Of a stretch of 64,000 nt of DNA, positions 32,324-40,577 are shown in pieces. Numbering within the stretch: the first letter of the stretch is position 1; the number at the start of each line of letters is the position of its first letter. The stretch spans positions 1,488,001 through 1,552,000 of the forward strand of contig NZ_JABAIJ010000001.1 of NCBI RefSeq assembly GCF_012641435.1. The letters are read 5' to 3'. The translations under genes and the position numbers were made by a program. Source of the DNA: Rhizobium sp. P38BS-XIX (GTDB lineage Bacteria > Pseudomonadota > Alphaproteobacteria > Rhizobiales > Rhizobiaceae). Under the pieces are notes generated by a model that saw only the letters and a list, made by a program, of their open reading frames with translations, did no database searches and was not told the origin of the DNA.

Positions 32324-32542
32324 ATGGCACGCGTAGTTATTCTAGGAATTACCGGCGAAGAAGGCCTCTGGGTCGTCGATCTCGATGCCGGAACCGCAGC
32401 ACCTCTCACCAATTCGGCCGACGCAAGCCTGCAGCCGATCGTCAACCTCCGCGCCGCAGGCGCCACCGTGACCAAAGGCGTCAACGTCGCCGTCACCGTA
32501 AAATCGGCAGACTCCGCATATTCCGGTCACTTCGACGGCTGA
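32324..32542 (+). CDS. 72-residue protein of unknown function, possible peptide precursor
   Basis: A short protein, MARVVILGITGEEGLWVVDL to start and ending SADSAYSGHFDG, with a good AAGGA ribosome site 31 bases after the SARP-like gene. It has no signal peptide, no membrane segment and no cysteine. The first 22 residues are hydrophobic/acidic, the rest is Ala, Val, Thr and Ser-rich. A perfect hairpin follows. Size and context near TfuA suggest a ribosomally made peptide precursor, but there is no core motif that shows it. It could equally be a small regulator or structural protein. Confidence 0.7.
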   Translation: MARVVILGITGEEGLWVVDLDAGTAAPLTNSADASLQPIVNLRAAGATVTKGVNVAVTVKSADSAYSGHFDG

Positions 32543-32557
32543 TCTCGGACGATGCAC

Positions 32558-32588
32558 GAGGAGGTGTCGAGATATTCGTCACCTCCTC
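32558..32588 (+). terminator. Hairpin after the 72-residue gene
   Basis: GAGGAGGTG (32558-32566) pairs perfectly with CACCTCCTC (32580-32588) around a 13-base loop. It starts 16 bases after the stop codon. There is no clear T-run after it, so it may act as a weak terminator or stabilise the 3' end. Confidence 0.55.
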
Positions 32589-32742
32589 ATTGCCTGGTGA
32601 CTCATGCAGCCAAGTCGCTGATGCCTACAGCAAAAAATCTCTATCGGGACGCATTTCGGACGGCCCAGGCGGACAGAAAATTGCCGATCGCCGCTGGCTT
32701 GATCAAGCTGTCTGAACCAACAATCTTGCTGTGGATGGAGAA

Positions 32743-32818
32743 TGGTGGGCCCGGAGGGACTCGAACCCCCAACCAAGCGGTTATGAGCCGCCGGCTCTAA
32801 CCATTGAGCTACAGGCCC
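32743..32818 (-). tRNA. ileX: tRNA-Ile2 (anticodon CAU, read as lysidine-AU)
   Basis: The minus strand folds as a 76-nucleotide tRNA: GGGCCTG acceptor pairing with CGGGCCC, D-arm GCTCAATGGTTAGAGC, anticodon loop CTCATAA with CAT at 32785-32783, T-arm GGGGG-TTCGAGT-CCCTC, and encoded CCA at 32743-32745. Arms and flanking pairs (GGCGGCTCATAACCGCTTGG) match the isoleucine tRNA that TilS modifies to read AUA far better than elongator Met or initiator tRNAs. No phage integrase lies next to it. The symbol is indicative. Confidence 0.92.
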
Positions 32819-32981
32819 CGGCACGAGAGAAAATCCCGCGCTCGCAGCTCCGAAGCAATGGTTCCCCGGAAGCCGACTTGGCTCTAACCCAATTTCTCTT
32901 TTCCGACAAGGGACTGCCGTAATACCTTCACAATCAATTAGCAAAAGCGAAGCCGAGGGATTATCAACCAAGGAACGAACC

Positions 32982-33725
32982 ATGCTACTGACGAAAAACA
33001 GAGATTTTGCTCTTGCCGCTCTTGTCAGCACCACTTTCTTCGTGCCTGCGGCCGGAGCTTTCGCTGAAGACGCCAAGCCGCGCGAATCGGTTATCACGGT
33101 CACCGGTGAGGGACATGCGGCCATCGCGCCGGACATGGCCGTCGTGACACTCTCCGTCGTCCAGCAGGCGAAGACGGCTCAGGATGCGCTCGACCAGAAC
33201 AACAAGGCCATGGGCGCCGTACTGGCGACGCTCAAGGACAGCGGCATAGCTCAGCGTGATTTGCAGACGTCGGGTTTCTCCATCCAGCCGCAATATACCT
33301 ATCCCAACGACAAGGACGGCCACGGCCAGCCGCCGGTTCTGAACGGCTACCAGGTTTCGAATGGCCTCACCGTCCGCGTGCGCGATCTGACGAAGCTGGG
33401 CGGTCTGCTTGACCAGGCCATCAAGCTCGGCATCAATCAGGGCGGGGACATTCAGTTTACCAATGACAAGCCGGACGCGGTGCTGGAAGACGCACGCAAG
33501 AACGCCGTTGCCGATGCCGCCGCCAAGGCAAAGACGCTGACGGAAGCGGCAGGCGTCAAGCTTGGCCGCATCATCTCCATCCACGAAGGCAACGTCGCCG
33601 CTCCGCCGCAGCCCTATATGCGTGCCATGGCGGCAGCGGCGCCGATGGACAAGGCTGTTCCCGTCGCAACCGGTGAGAACGAATACAACGCCTCGGTCAG
33701 CATCACCTACGCCATCCAACAGTAG
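32982..33725 (+). CDS. SIMPL domain (DUF541) periplasmic protein
   Basis: A 247-residue protein. A Sec signal (MLLTKNRDFALAALVSTTFF and so on, cut after AFA) leads into the SIMPL pattern: VITVTGEGHAAIAPDMAVVT, SGIAQRDLQTSGFSIQPQYT, then LNGYQVSNGLTVRVRDLTKL, and the closing VSITYAIQQ. The fold was first described in a protein interacting with a mouse kinase; the bacterial members (BP26 of Brucella is one) are abundant periplasmic proteins forming oligomers. The role remains unclear, and some are linked to oxidative stress. It has a good terminator behind it. Confidence 0.88.
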   Translation: MLLTKNRDFALAALVSTTFFVPAAGAFAEDAKPRESVITVTGEGHAAIAPDMAVVTLSVVQQAKTAQDALDQNNKAMGAVLATLKDSGIAQRDLQTSGFSIQPQYTYPNDKDGHGQPPVLNGYQVSNGLTVRVRDLTKLGGLLDQAIKLGINQGGDIQFTNDKPDAVLEDARKNAVADAAAKAKTLTEAAGVKLGRIISIHEGNVAAPPQPYMRAMAAAAPMDKAVPVATGENEYNASVSITYAIQQ

Positions 33726-33735
33726 CCAAAAACAA

Positions 33736-33779
33736 AACCGCCCTTCGCTCAGATTCATGGAATCGAACAAAGGGCGGTT
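33736..33779. terminator. Terminator between convergent genes
   Basis: AACCGCCCTT (33736-33745) pairs with AAGGGCGGTT (33770-33779) over ten bases with a 24-base loop. On the minus strand it is followed by a T-rich TTGTTTTTGG run; on the plus strand no T-run follows. It lies between the SIMPL gene (plus) and an exported-protein gene (minus) and may serve both. Confidence 0.75.
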
Positions 33780-33852
33780 CCGCGGCCCCCGCCAAAGAAG
33801 GCTGGAAGGTCAGGAAGTGAACGGCGGGCGCTATATGCGCCCGCATTTCGTT

Positions 33853-34191
33853 CTAGCGGCCAAGCAATGGGCAGCCGCGAACATTCGCAAACATCATCGT
33901 ATCGGGACCACGGCGGCCGAAACCATCGACGATAACACGGCGGGGCGTGACATCGACGACACGAGCGCGACGCAGGCCATAGCTGCGTGCAACATCCATA
34001 GCCTGACGCGGATCGCAGCCACGACGCTCGAAGCGCGGCGGCGGGGCGCGATAATCCGGCGGCGGCGGCCGATGATGACCGGGACCGACATAGATATCCA
34101 GCCCTTGAGCGGAAGCAAAATCCGCCGTGCCCGACAACGCAGTCATTGCGATAGCGGTGGCGACCCCCAATTTTGCCAGCAATTGTTTCAT
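33853..34191 (-). CDS. Small exported protein, paralogue of the next gene
   Basis: A 112-residue protein from MKQLLAKLGVATAIAMTALS (34191) with a signal peptide cut after ASA, then GLDIYVGPGHHRPPPPDYRA, and a C-terminal core CDPRQAMDVARSYGLRRARV and GFGRRGPDTMMFANVRGCPL. The core is shared with the gene at 34449. Both have two cysteines, and could form a disulphide in the periplasm. The His/Pro-rich patch in this copy may bind metal. No family name is known to me. Function unknown. Confidence 0.72.
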   Translation of the reverse strand: MKQLLAKLGVATAIAMTALSGTADFASAQGLDIYVGPGHHRPPPPDYRAPPPRFERRGCDPRQAMDVARSYGLRRARVVDVTPRRVIVDGFGRRGPDTMMFANVRGCPLLGR

Positions 34192-34371
34192 CTTAGTCTC
34201 CATGGAGCAAACAGGCTTCCCTCTCACGACACGGCAACGTGCGTTGGACGCGTGCTCGAGAGATAATGGCGCGATACTGAACGAGCTCAGAATCATCCAT
34301 TCATCCGCTATTCAAGTACAATGAACGTCAAGGTGGTGCCAGATGACCGATAATAGCACAGCACAAAAATA

Positions 34372-34399
34372 AAGCCGCCTCGCAATTCCGAGGCGGCTT
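34372..34399 (-). terminator. Intrinsic terminator of the exported-protein gene
   Basis: AAGCCGCCTCG (34372-34382) pairs with CGAGGCGGCTT (34389-34399), eleven bases around a six-base loop. On the minus strand TTATTTTTG follows directly. It ends the transcript of the gene at 34449. Confidence 0.88.
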
Positions 34400-34448
34400 C
34401 GCATTCTATCGGATAGATGTGGAAAACCGGGGTGCCCCGTTCACACCA

Positions 34449-34754
34449 TTAGCGGCGGATCAGCGGGCAACCGCGAACGTTGGCAAAGAAGACACGATCG
34501 GGGCCGCGGCGGCCAAAACCTTCGACGACGACGCGGCGCGGCGTGATATTGTCGATGCGAGCGCGGCGCAGACCCATCTCACGCGCTTTCTGAACAGCCA
34601 GAACCGGCGAGCACGAGCGGCCGCGATAATGATCGTAGCGCGCCTGCTGAATGCCCGGATGAAAATCATTCGCCGATGCCGTTACAGCTGTCGTGGAAAT
34701 GGCGCCGAGCGCAATGAGAGCCGCAATACCTGCCTTGGCGAAAAGAGTGGTCAT
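34449..34754 (-). CDS. Small exported protein, paralogue of the preceding-listed gene
   Basis: A 101-residue protein starting MTTLFAKAGIAALIALGAIS at 34754 with GGAGAAACACCC upstream. A signal peptide ends near ASA. The mature part is SCSPVLAVQKAREMGLRRAR and IDNITPRRVVVEGFGRRGPD, ending NVRGCPLIRR. Identity with the gene at 33853 over this core is high by eye, including both cysteines and the terminal GCPL. Each copy has its own hairpin, so they are separate transcripts. They look like small basic periplasmic proteins of rhizobia. Function unknown. Confidence 0.75.
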   Translation of the reverse strand: MTTLFAKAGIAALIALGAISTTAVTASANDFHPGIQQARYDHYRGRSCSPVLAVQKAREMGLRRARIDNITPRRVVVEGFGRRGPDRVFFANVRGCPLIRR

Positions 34755-34923
34755 GGGTGTTTCTCCTTTGAATCCTTGCTTCGGGTTGTTGCAATCCCCG
34801 TTTATGGCGCATGCCTTTGGGATTGAGGGCACGTTAGGTCAGCCAAGCTGAACCGAACACGAACTTGCCATTCAGATTGTATTCATGGCGGTTAACAACC
34901 AGTTGACGAAACCGGCGCAAGGA

Positions 34924-35349
34924 TCAGGCGGAAAGATGCAGGACGATTTCGCGCCGATGCGGACGGTCTCGATGTTCGAACAGATAGAGGCCTTGCCAGG
35001 TCCCCAGAGCCAGGCGGCCGTTCGTGACTGGAATGCCGATCGAGACCTGCGTCAGCGCCGCCTTGATATGCGCGGGCATGTCATCCGGCCCCTCCATGGT
35101 ATGCACGATCCAGCGCATGGACGGATCGGAAGACGGAGGCACCAGCCGACTGAAAAATCCGTTGAGATCGGTCTTCACATCGGGATCGGCATTTTCCTGG
35201 ATCAGCAGCGAGCAGGATGTGTGACGAACGAAGACGGTCAAAAGTCCCTCCCCGCCCTCCGCCTTCGCACGGACGAAATGCGCCGCCTGATCGGTAAACT
35301 CATAAAGTCCCTGCCCATGAGTGGACAGGGTGACGGTCGTCTGCGGCAT
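34924..35349 (-). CDS. yjbQ: YjbQ family protein (UPF0047)
   Basis: A 141-residue protein from MPQTTVTLSTHGQGLYEFTD. The diagnostic VRHTSCSLLIQENADP, followed by MRWIVHTMEGPDDMPAHIKA and the closing GTWQGLYLFEHRDRPHRREI, identify the YjbQ family. Members have a small beta fold with a metal-binding His/Cys site and show weak thiamine-phosphate synthase activity in some tests; the real role is unsettled. The ATG at 35349 is preferred to a GTG four codons upstream. It is a single gene on the minus strand. Confidence 0.88.
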   Translation of the reverse strand: MPQTTVTLSTHGQGLYEFTDQAAHFVRAKAEGGEGLLTVFVRHTSCSLLIQENADPDVKTDLNGFFSRLVPPSSDPSMRWIVHTMEGPDDMPAHIKAALTQVSIGIPVTNGRLALGTWQGLYLFEHRDRPHRREIVLHLSA

Positions 35350-35433
35350 GGCATCTCTCACATCTTGATATCGTCGTGATCCTCATGACCTCCGCTGCCG
35401 CGAACGGCTTGTCAAGCGCGCCCGCCGGCAGCC

Positions 35434-35787
35434 TCAAGCTTCGACGATCATGCTGAAACCACCATAGATCATCCGCTTGCCGTCGAAAGGCATGTCCTCC
35501 ATGCTGCCGTCCAAGCGAGGATCCGCCATGACCTTCTTGACGATGTCATCCCTGCTTTCCCGGGACTCGTAGGTAATCCATGCAAACACCACGACCTCGT
35601 CCTCTGTCGCCTGCACAGCCCGTGGAAAGGACGTCAATTCGCCATAGGGTACGTCGTCTCCGACCGCCTCGACGTAGCTGAGCGCACCATGCTCCATCCA
35701 GACCTCGCAAGCCTTGCGGGCCAGAGCCTGATAGGCATCCAACTTCGCTTTGGGCACAGCGACGATAAAACCATCGACATAGGACAT
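35434..35787 (-). CDS. DUF1428 family protein
   Basis: A 117-residue protein with AGGAGG upstream: MSYVDGFIVAVPKAKLDAYQ, EHGALSYVEAVGDDVPYGEL, and MEDMPFDGKRMIYGGFSMIV. This is the conserved pattern of DUF1428 (YbaA-like), a small dimeric ferredoxin-like fold related to ABM-type proteins. No reaction is established for the family. It stands alone between yjbQ and a divergent acetyltransferase gene. Confidence 0.88.
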   Translation of the reverse strand: MSYVDGFIVAVPKAKLDAYQALARKACEVWMEHGALSYVEAVGDDVPYGELTSFPRAVQATEDEVVVFAWITYESRESRDDIVKKVMADPRLDGSMEDMPFDGKRMIYGGFSMIVEA

Positions 35788-35883
35788 TTCCGCCTCCTCT
35801 GTTTTATACTGACATCTAAAACATGATCGACCACGGCGATGTCGGGCATAGGCCGTCGATCACCTTTGGCTGTGCATGGGGGC

Positions 35884-36294
35884 ATGTCTGCGAGAATGAA
35901 CACTAGCATAGAATATCGAGATGACCCACATCCGACGAACGCCAGCCTGAACACACTTGGGGCGCGTGCCTGGAACGACGATTCCTGGCGGGATTATTCG
36001 GCGATCCTGTCGCGCAGCCTTGCCCATGTGGGAGCCTTTGACGGCATGCGGCTCATAGGCTTCGTCAACGTTGCCTGGGATGGCGGCATTCACGCCTTCA
36101 TTCTCGATACCTGCGTCGACCCCGATTTCCGTCGTCAGGGCATTGCGACCCACCTCGTCAAACGAGCAACATCTCTCGCTCGCGACCGCGGCGCCAAATG
36201 GCTGCATGTCGATTTCGAACCGCATCTTACGGGCTTCTATCGTAACCTCGGCTTCTCTCACACCGAGGCTGGATTGCTGCGCTTGCGCGACTGA
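35884..36294 (+). CDS. GNAT family N-acetyltransferase
   Basis: A 136-residue protein from the ATG at 35884 (a Met at 35896 is possible). The acetyl-CoA loop is VDPDFRRQGIATHLVKRATS, the classical R/Q-x-x-G-x-G/A form, preceded by GFVNVAWDGGIHAFILDTCV and followed by WLHVDFEPHLTGFYRNLGFS. The substrate is unknown; single-domain GNATs of this size often act on amines of antibiotics, polyamines or protein N-termini. It converges on a LysR gene 24 bases away. Confidence 0.85.
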   Translation: MSARMNTSIEYRDDPHPTNASLNTLGARAWNDDSWRDYSAILSRSLAHVGAFDGMRLIGFVNVAWDGGIHAFILDTCVDPDFRRQGIATHLVKRATSLARDRGAKWLHVDFEPHLTGFYRNLGFSHTEAGLLRLRD

Positions 36295-36318
36295 CCGATT
36301 GCGACCGTCCAGCTGGGA

Positions 36319-37239
36319 TCACAAGGGTTCGCGCGCCTGCGAGAGCAGCCAGTTGCGAAACAACGCGGCCGCTGGATTTTGCAGGGCATTCGGAAGATAG
36401 AGCAAATTGTAGCTTACGGCTGCCGGCTGAACTTCGACGAAACAGCGCACCAGTCTTCCCTTGGCGATATCCCCGGCAACCAGCGAGCTGCGAACGAGGG
36501 CAAAGCCCCGCCCCTGTCGGCAAGCGTCCAGCATGTCCGTGAAGGAGCCGAATACCTCGCTATCCTCGACGGCCTGGACGATATCGAAATCTGGATCTCG
36601 CTCGCCTTCGACGGTGATTTGTTCGTACCAGCGCTGCCAATCCAGTATCGTATGCCGCATCCCTGCATAGCGCAGCAGGCGCGCCGCCTTTCTGGCGTTG
36701 CGCGGCGGTAGTTGTTTTGAAAGACCGGGCGAGCTGACGACGAACTCCTCATCGGTCAGCAGCTCCTCATGCACCAATCCCGCTTCGGCGCGCCCAAGCC
36801 AAATCGCCAGATCCGCCGACCCAGATTGGAAATCTGGACGATGGTAACCGACAGCCATCTTCAACTCGATATCGGGATACCGCTGACAGAAATCCGGCAG
36901 GCGCGACGCCAGCCATTGGCTTGAGAACTCTGGCGAGACGGACACCGCGACGTGCCGCGTCAAATTGCTTGCGCGCGCCTGATACAGAGCCGCCTCCAGC
37001 TCCGAAATCGTCCCGGAGATCGCAGGGTGGAGACGGGCTCCCAAGGCAGTCAGTCGTGCGCCGTGGCGGCCGCGATCGAACAGCCGGCCGCCGATCCAAC
37101 CTTCCAGCTGTGCGAGCTGATGGCTGACTGCCGTCTGGGTCTGCCCGATCCGCTCGGCCGCGCGACCAAAGCCACCAGTCTCGGCGATGGCGCAGAATGC
37201 CTGCAATACCGACAGGGGTGGAAGCGGCCTCTTACCCAT
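36319..37239 (-). CDS. LysR family transcriptional regulator (GcvA-like)
   Basis: A 306-residue regulator from MGKRPLPPLSVLQAFCAIAE at 37239, with AGGA upstream. The N-terminal helix-turn-helix reads GFGRAAERIGQTQTAVSHQL, followed by a ligand-binding region (ASRLPDFCQRYPDIELKMAV). The PLSVLQAFCAIAETGGF opening is the GcvA/AmpR-like form. It is divergent from a small DUF1127-like gene whose ATG lies 96 bases away, so it probably regulates that promoter. The effector is unknown. Confidence 0.87.
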   Translation of the reverse strand: MGKRPLPPLSVLQAFCAIAETGGFGRAAERIGQTQTAVSHQLAQLEGWIGGRLFDRGRHGARLTALGARLHPAISGTISELEAALYQARASNLTRHVAVSVSPEFSSQWLASRLPDFCQRYPDIELKMAVGYHRPDFQSGSADLAIWLGRAEAGLVHEELLTDEEFVVSSPGLSKQLPPRNARKAARLLRYAGMRHTILDWQRWYEQITVEGERDPDFDIVQAVEDSEVFGSFTDMLDACRQGRGFALVRSSLVAGDIAKGRLVRCFVEVQPAAVSYNLLYLPNALQNPAAALFRNWLLSQAREPL

Positions 37240-37335
37240 GAAAATCCTGCATGATGGATTGCGGGAAGCCTCATTATACACCGCATCTTTTCAGGCGCAT
37301 CTGTCTTGTTTCGAAAGTTATGGGGGACCTGACAG

Positions 37336-37530
37336 ATGAGAAAACATCATGCATGGAGCACGGCTTTCAGCTTTGCAATGCGGTTGATCGCATCGCTGCA
37401 CTGCCATCACCGGAATACGGCGGCAAAGCAGGACAAGCTCAATCAGTTGGACGCGGCGAGCGAACATCTGCGGCGTGACATCGGATTGACCGATGACGCG
37501 GTAGCGAAGCGGCATTGCCGAAACGGCTAA
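37336..37530 (+). CDS. DUF1127-like small protein
   Basis: A 64-residue basic protein: MRKHHAWSTAFSFAMRLIAS first, ending with LDAASEHLRRDIGLTDDAVA. The xLDxxSxHLLRDIGLT pattern is the conserved core of DUF1127 (YjiS-like) proteins, very common in rhizobia; some bind RNA or affect phosphate and carbon metabolism. GGGGGACC lies about 7-13 bases upstream. It is divergent from a LysR gene and its last bases overlap the tail of the MFS gene on the other strand by four bases. Confidence 0.75.
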   Translation: MRKHHAWSTAFSFAMRLIASLHCHHRNTAAKQDKLNQLDAASEHLRRDIGLTDDAVAKRHCRNG

Positions 37531-38756
37531 CCTTTCAGCGTCTTGACCTTGGTCAAATCAGGAAAGATCCGCATCCACAACAGCACGACCACGATAGTGC
37601 CGACACCGCCGACGATGCCGGTCAGGACCGGTCCGAGAAGACTCGCCAACATACCGGACTCGAACTCACCGAGTTGATTCGACGTGCCGATAAACAGCGA
37701 GTTCACGGCGTTGACACGGCCGCGCATCGCATCCGGCGTCAAGAGCTGCACAAGCGAGCTGCGCACCACCACGCTCACCGTATCCGACGCACCGACGACA
37801 AACAGAGCGGCCACGGAAAGGACAATGTTGCTGGAAAGCGCGAACACCACGGTGGCAATCCCGAAAATCAACACCGCAAACAGCATCTTCTTGCCGACAC
37901 CGGTCTGCAAAGGTCGCCGCGCCAGCCAGATGGACATGACCAGTGCGCCGATGGCCGGTGCCGCGCGAAGCAGGCCGAGCCCCCAGGGACCCGCGTGCAG
38001 GATATCATGCGCAAAGATGGGCAGCAGTGCGGTTGCGCCGCCGAGCAGAACGGCAAAGAGATCGAGCGAGATGGTACCGAGCATGATCGGCCTGCTCCTG
38101 ATGAAGGAAACACCGGCAAACACGGAACTCAGCGTCATCGGCTCGCGCGATGTCGGCTGCTGACGCTCGACGCGGATCGAGATGACGTTGATGCTCGCAA
38201 TCACATAGAGCACGGCCGAGACGGCGAACGGCACGACCGGATCGAAACCATAGAGCAGGCCGCCAAGCGATGGGCCGATGATGAAGGCAGTCTGCATCAT
38301 CGAAGTCGAGGTGGCGATGGCAACCTGCAGCAGCGATGAGGGCACGATGTTCGGCAGCAGTGCCGCCATTGTCGGGCGTTCGAATGCGGTTGCCGCCCCC
38401 ATGACAGAGACCGCAACCAATATACCCGCCGGCCCAATCCACTGCCGCCATACGGCCACGGCGAGTACCAGGGCCGTCAGAGCCTCCACCAGTTGGCAGG
38501 CAAGACCGATGCGGCGTCGATCGAAACGATCCGCGACATGGCCGACGACGAAGGTCAGGATGACCATGGGCACGAACTGGAAGAGACCAACGAGCCCCAG
38601 ATAGACGGCGCGGTGGCTTTGCTCGTAGATCATCCAGCCCATGGCGACGGTGACCGACTGAAAGCCTATCGAAGAGAAAACGCGCGATGCTACGAAGGAC
38701 CGGTATCCGGGATGACCGAGCACGCTGGGCCGATCGAGATTCTGCAGGGTATCCAT
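37527..38756 (-). CDS. MFS transporter, enterobactin-exporter (EntS-like) type
   Basis: A 409-residue membrane protein with 12 predicted spans. Features of the DUF894/EntS group are SVTVAMGWMIYEQSHRAVYL, the VGHVADRFDRRRIGLACQLV loop between TM2 and TM3, and the late GRVNAVNSLFIGTSNQLGEF. Such proteins export siderophores, macrolides or unknown metabolites, and the substrate cannot be told here. It is a stand-alone minus-strand gene, converging on the DUF1127-like gene. Confidence 0.85.
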   Translation of the reverse strand: MDTLQNLDRPSVLGHPGYRSFVASRVFSSIGFQSVTVAMGWMIYEQSHRAVYLGLVGLFQFVPMVILTFVVGHVADRFDRRRIGLACQLVEALTALVLAVAVWRQWIGPAGILVAVSVMGAATAFERPTMAALLPNIVPSSLLQVAIATSTSMMQTAFIIGPSLGGLLYGFDPVVPFAVSAVLYVIASINVISIRVERQQPTSREPMTLSSVFAGVSFIRSRPIMLGTISLDLFAVLLGGATALLPIFAHDILHAGPWGLGLLRAAPAIGALVMSIWLARRPLQTGVGKKMLFAVLIFGIATVVFALSSNIVLSVAALFVVGASDTVSVVVRSSLVQLLTPDAMRGRVNAVNSLFIGTSNQLGEFESGMLASLLGPVLTGIVGGVGTIVVVLLWMRIFPDLTKVKTLKG

Positions 38757-38888
38757 GGGCTTTCTTCGTCTTCCGGCGCGGGGCTGGAGACATGCTTTCT
38801 CAACGCTCTGAAACTCTATTGCCCCTGCTCTGCCTGAACACGACGGTTGTCAACCTCGTTTCTGCCTCCGCCAGACGTTCGCCCGGCA

Positions 38889-39581
38889 CTAAAGATCAAA
38901 TCGCGGTGATGAGCGGCTGAGAATTGCCTTTCGTGCTTCCGTCGACCAGGTGGCTGGCAGCTCCGCCGCCACGGTATCAATCAGCCGCGCGACATCTGCG
39001 CCGGCGGAATCGTGCATGGCTTCCGCCACGATCAGAACAGATCGCGTTTTCTCCCGCACGGCAGAAAGGCCGCTTTGCCGATTGGTCCAGCGCCGGGCGT
39101 GCGCCTGACCTGCTGCGTCGGAAAAGATCACTTCACCACGCTCCGGATGTTCCGTCTCGCCGGAAAAGGTCAGATAGGTTTCATCGCCGCCGGCGCGACG
39201 CACCTCCAGATCGCCCGAAATCTTCGCAAGGTCGAACACCGCAATCGGGATGGCGAACGCGATCGAGATGGCATTGCAGAGATCGACGAGCGGATGAAGC
39301 TCAGGCAGAGCGGCCTCCTGGCGAAAGCGACGCAATAGCGCCTCCGAAGCACAGCGATATTGCGTCGGCTTCAGGCCCATCTTTGAGAAAGCGCGACGCC
39401 ACGCCTGAATTTCCGGCATTTCGCCTTCAGGACCGTGAGCCAATCGTTCCGCAGCCAGCTGATGATACCGGCTGATCCGATCCGCCACGACAACATCGGC
39501 GTGAATACCGTCGACGAGCAGCGCGCCGGCGACCAATTCTGGAAACGCGCTCCACATTTCATTCGAATGGCTAAACTGCAT
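38889..39581 (-). CDS. B3/B4 tRNA-binding domain protein
   Basis: A 230-residue protein with AAGGAGAG upstream: MQFSHSNEMWSAFPELVAGA, EIQAWRRAFSKMGLKPTQYR, LHPLVDLCNAISIAFAIPIA, GETEHPERGEVIFSDAAGQA. This is the B3/B4 domain of phenylalanyl-tRNA synthetase beta as a free-standing protein; relatives act as editing or trans-editing factors or are uncharacterised. The domain fills the whole chain. It lies beside an AraC regulator on the same strand, 82 bases upstream. The editing role is family knowledge, not shown here. Confidence 0.82.
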   Translation of the reverse strand: MQFSHSNEMWSAFPELVAGALLVDGIHADVVVADRISRYHQLAAERLAHGPEGEMPEIQAWRRAFSKMGLKPTQYRCASEALLRRFRQEAALPELHPLVDLCNAISIAFAIPIAVFDLAKISGDLEVRRAGGDETYLTFSGETEHPERGEVIFSDAAGQAHARRWTNRQSGLSAVREKTRSVLIVAEAMHDSAGADVARLIDTVAAELPATWSTEARKAILSRSSPRFDL

Positions 39582-39663
39582 GTTCTCTCCTTCTTTGCGG
39601 CTTATCTGGCGTTCCAGAAAACCCTGCCATCACGCTGCGGTCTTGAAGGAAATTGCAGGAAAT

Positions 39664-40470
39664 TCAGCAGGAAGCCGCATAGCTGCCGGGCGACACGCCG
39701 TAATTGCGAACAAACAGCCTGGTCATATGGCTTTGATCGGCAAAACCGCTGCCGGCGGCGGCCTCGGCCAATGGCGTGCCCTTCGCAATCAACCGCCTCG
39801 CCTTCTGGATACGGCGCTGGAGGAGATAAGCATGCGGTGTCAGCCCCGTCGCTTTATGAAACGCGCGCAAAAACTGAAATTGGCTTAACCCGCAGACACT
39901 GGCAAGCTCGGCGAGCGTGAGAGGCACCGAAGGATCATCATCGATCAGCTCGCGTGCCCGACGAATGACCGCCGGGACCTTAACCCCACGTGGGGGGCGC
40001 GTCCCTTCACGCATTATCGCTGCAATCAGAGTTAAGAGGCGCTCCTGGCACAGCAGTGCGCAACTCTGTTCGCATGTATCGAGCAGAAGCGGAAACAAGC
40101 TCCTGAAGCTCTTCGCCACCTGATTGTTGCGGATGACGGGCGACGGAAATTCTGCCCCGCCGCCGCCGCCCTCCGCGATATCCGCCAACAGATCGGCGAT
40201 CAGCCGCGGATCGAAATACAGCATTGACCACGAACGGCTGTCGCCGATCGGCATGCCGTCATGTACCTCGTTGGGGTTGACGCTGATCACATCGCCGGCT
40301 TTGGCCGTCACTATGCCCCGCCCGCTGAGAGATGACTGAGCACCGGACTGGATCAGGCCGATGCCGAATTGATCATGCGTGTGCTTGGGAAAACTATGAT
40401 CCGTCTCAGCGAAGACAGCCTCGACGCCCGGAACGGCGGAGCGAAATATCCGGAATTTGCCAGAGCGCAT
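39664..40470 (-). CDS. AraC family transcriptional regulator
   Basis: A 268-residue regulator from MRSGKFRIFRSAVPGVEAVF (40470; GGAAGG upstream), with an extra 11 codons possible. The N-terminal cupin part has HTHDQFGIGLIQSGAQSSLS and VISVNPNEVHDGMPIG, where the His residues line an effector pocket. The C-terminal two helix-turn-helices are LTLAELASVCGLSQFQFLRA and TPLAEAAAGSGFADQSHMTR, ending GVSPGSYAAS. The order resembles regulators of amino-acid exporter or DMT genes. The B3/B4 gene lies downstream and a DMT transporter upstream. Confidence 0.87.
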   Translation of the reverse strand: MRSGKFRIFRSAVPGVEAVFAETDHSFPKHTHDQFGIGLIQSGAQSSLSGRGIVTAKAGDVISVNPNEVHDGMPIGDSRSWSMLYFDPRLIADLLADIAEGGGGGAEFPSPVIRNNQVAKSFRSLFPLLLDTCEQSCALLCQERLLTLIAAIMREGTRPPRGVKVPAVIRRARELIDDDPSVPLTLAELASVCGLSQFQFLRAFHKATGLTPHAYLLQRRIQKARRLIAKGTPLAEAAAGSGFADQSHMTRLFVRNYGVSPGSYAASC

Positions 40471-40577
40471 GCGCAACGCCTTCCCCGAAACGGTGGTCCT
40501 CATTCAAGCGTATCGGAGAAGCTTATCTTGTCGCAATCGCGCCTGGCAACGCCCGGTGATCGTCAACCAGGCCTGCC

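Noticed and set aside
32743..32818. tRNA-Ile2 as the prophage attachment site
   Set aside because: It lies about 10 kb beyond the last phage-like gene with ordinary chromosomal genes between, and no duplicate of its 3' end was noticed at the prophage side.
32579..33136. A 185-codon minus-strand frame
   Set aside because: It contains the tRNA-Ile2 gene and overlaps the start of the SIMPL gene; not a protein gene.
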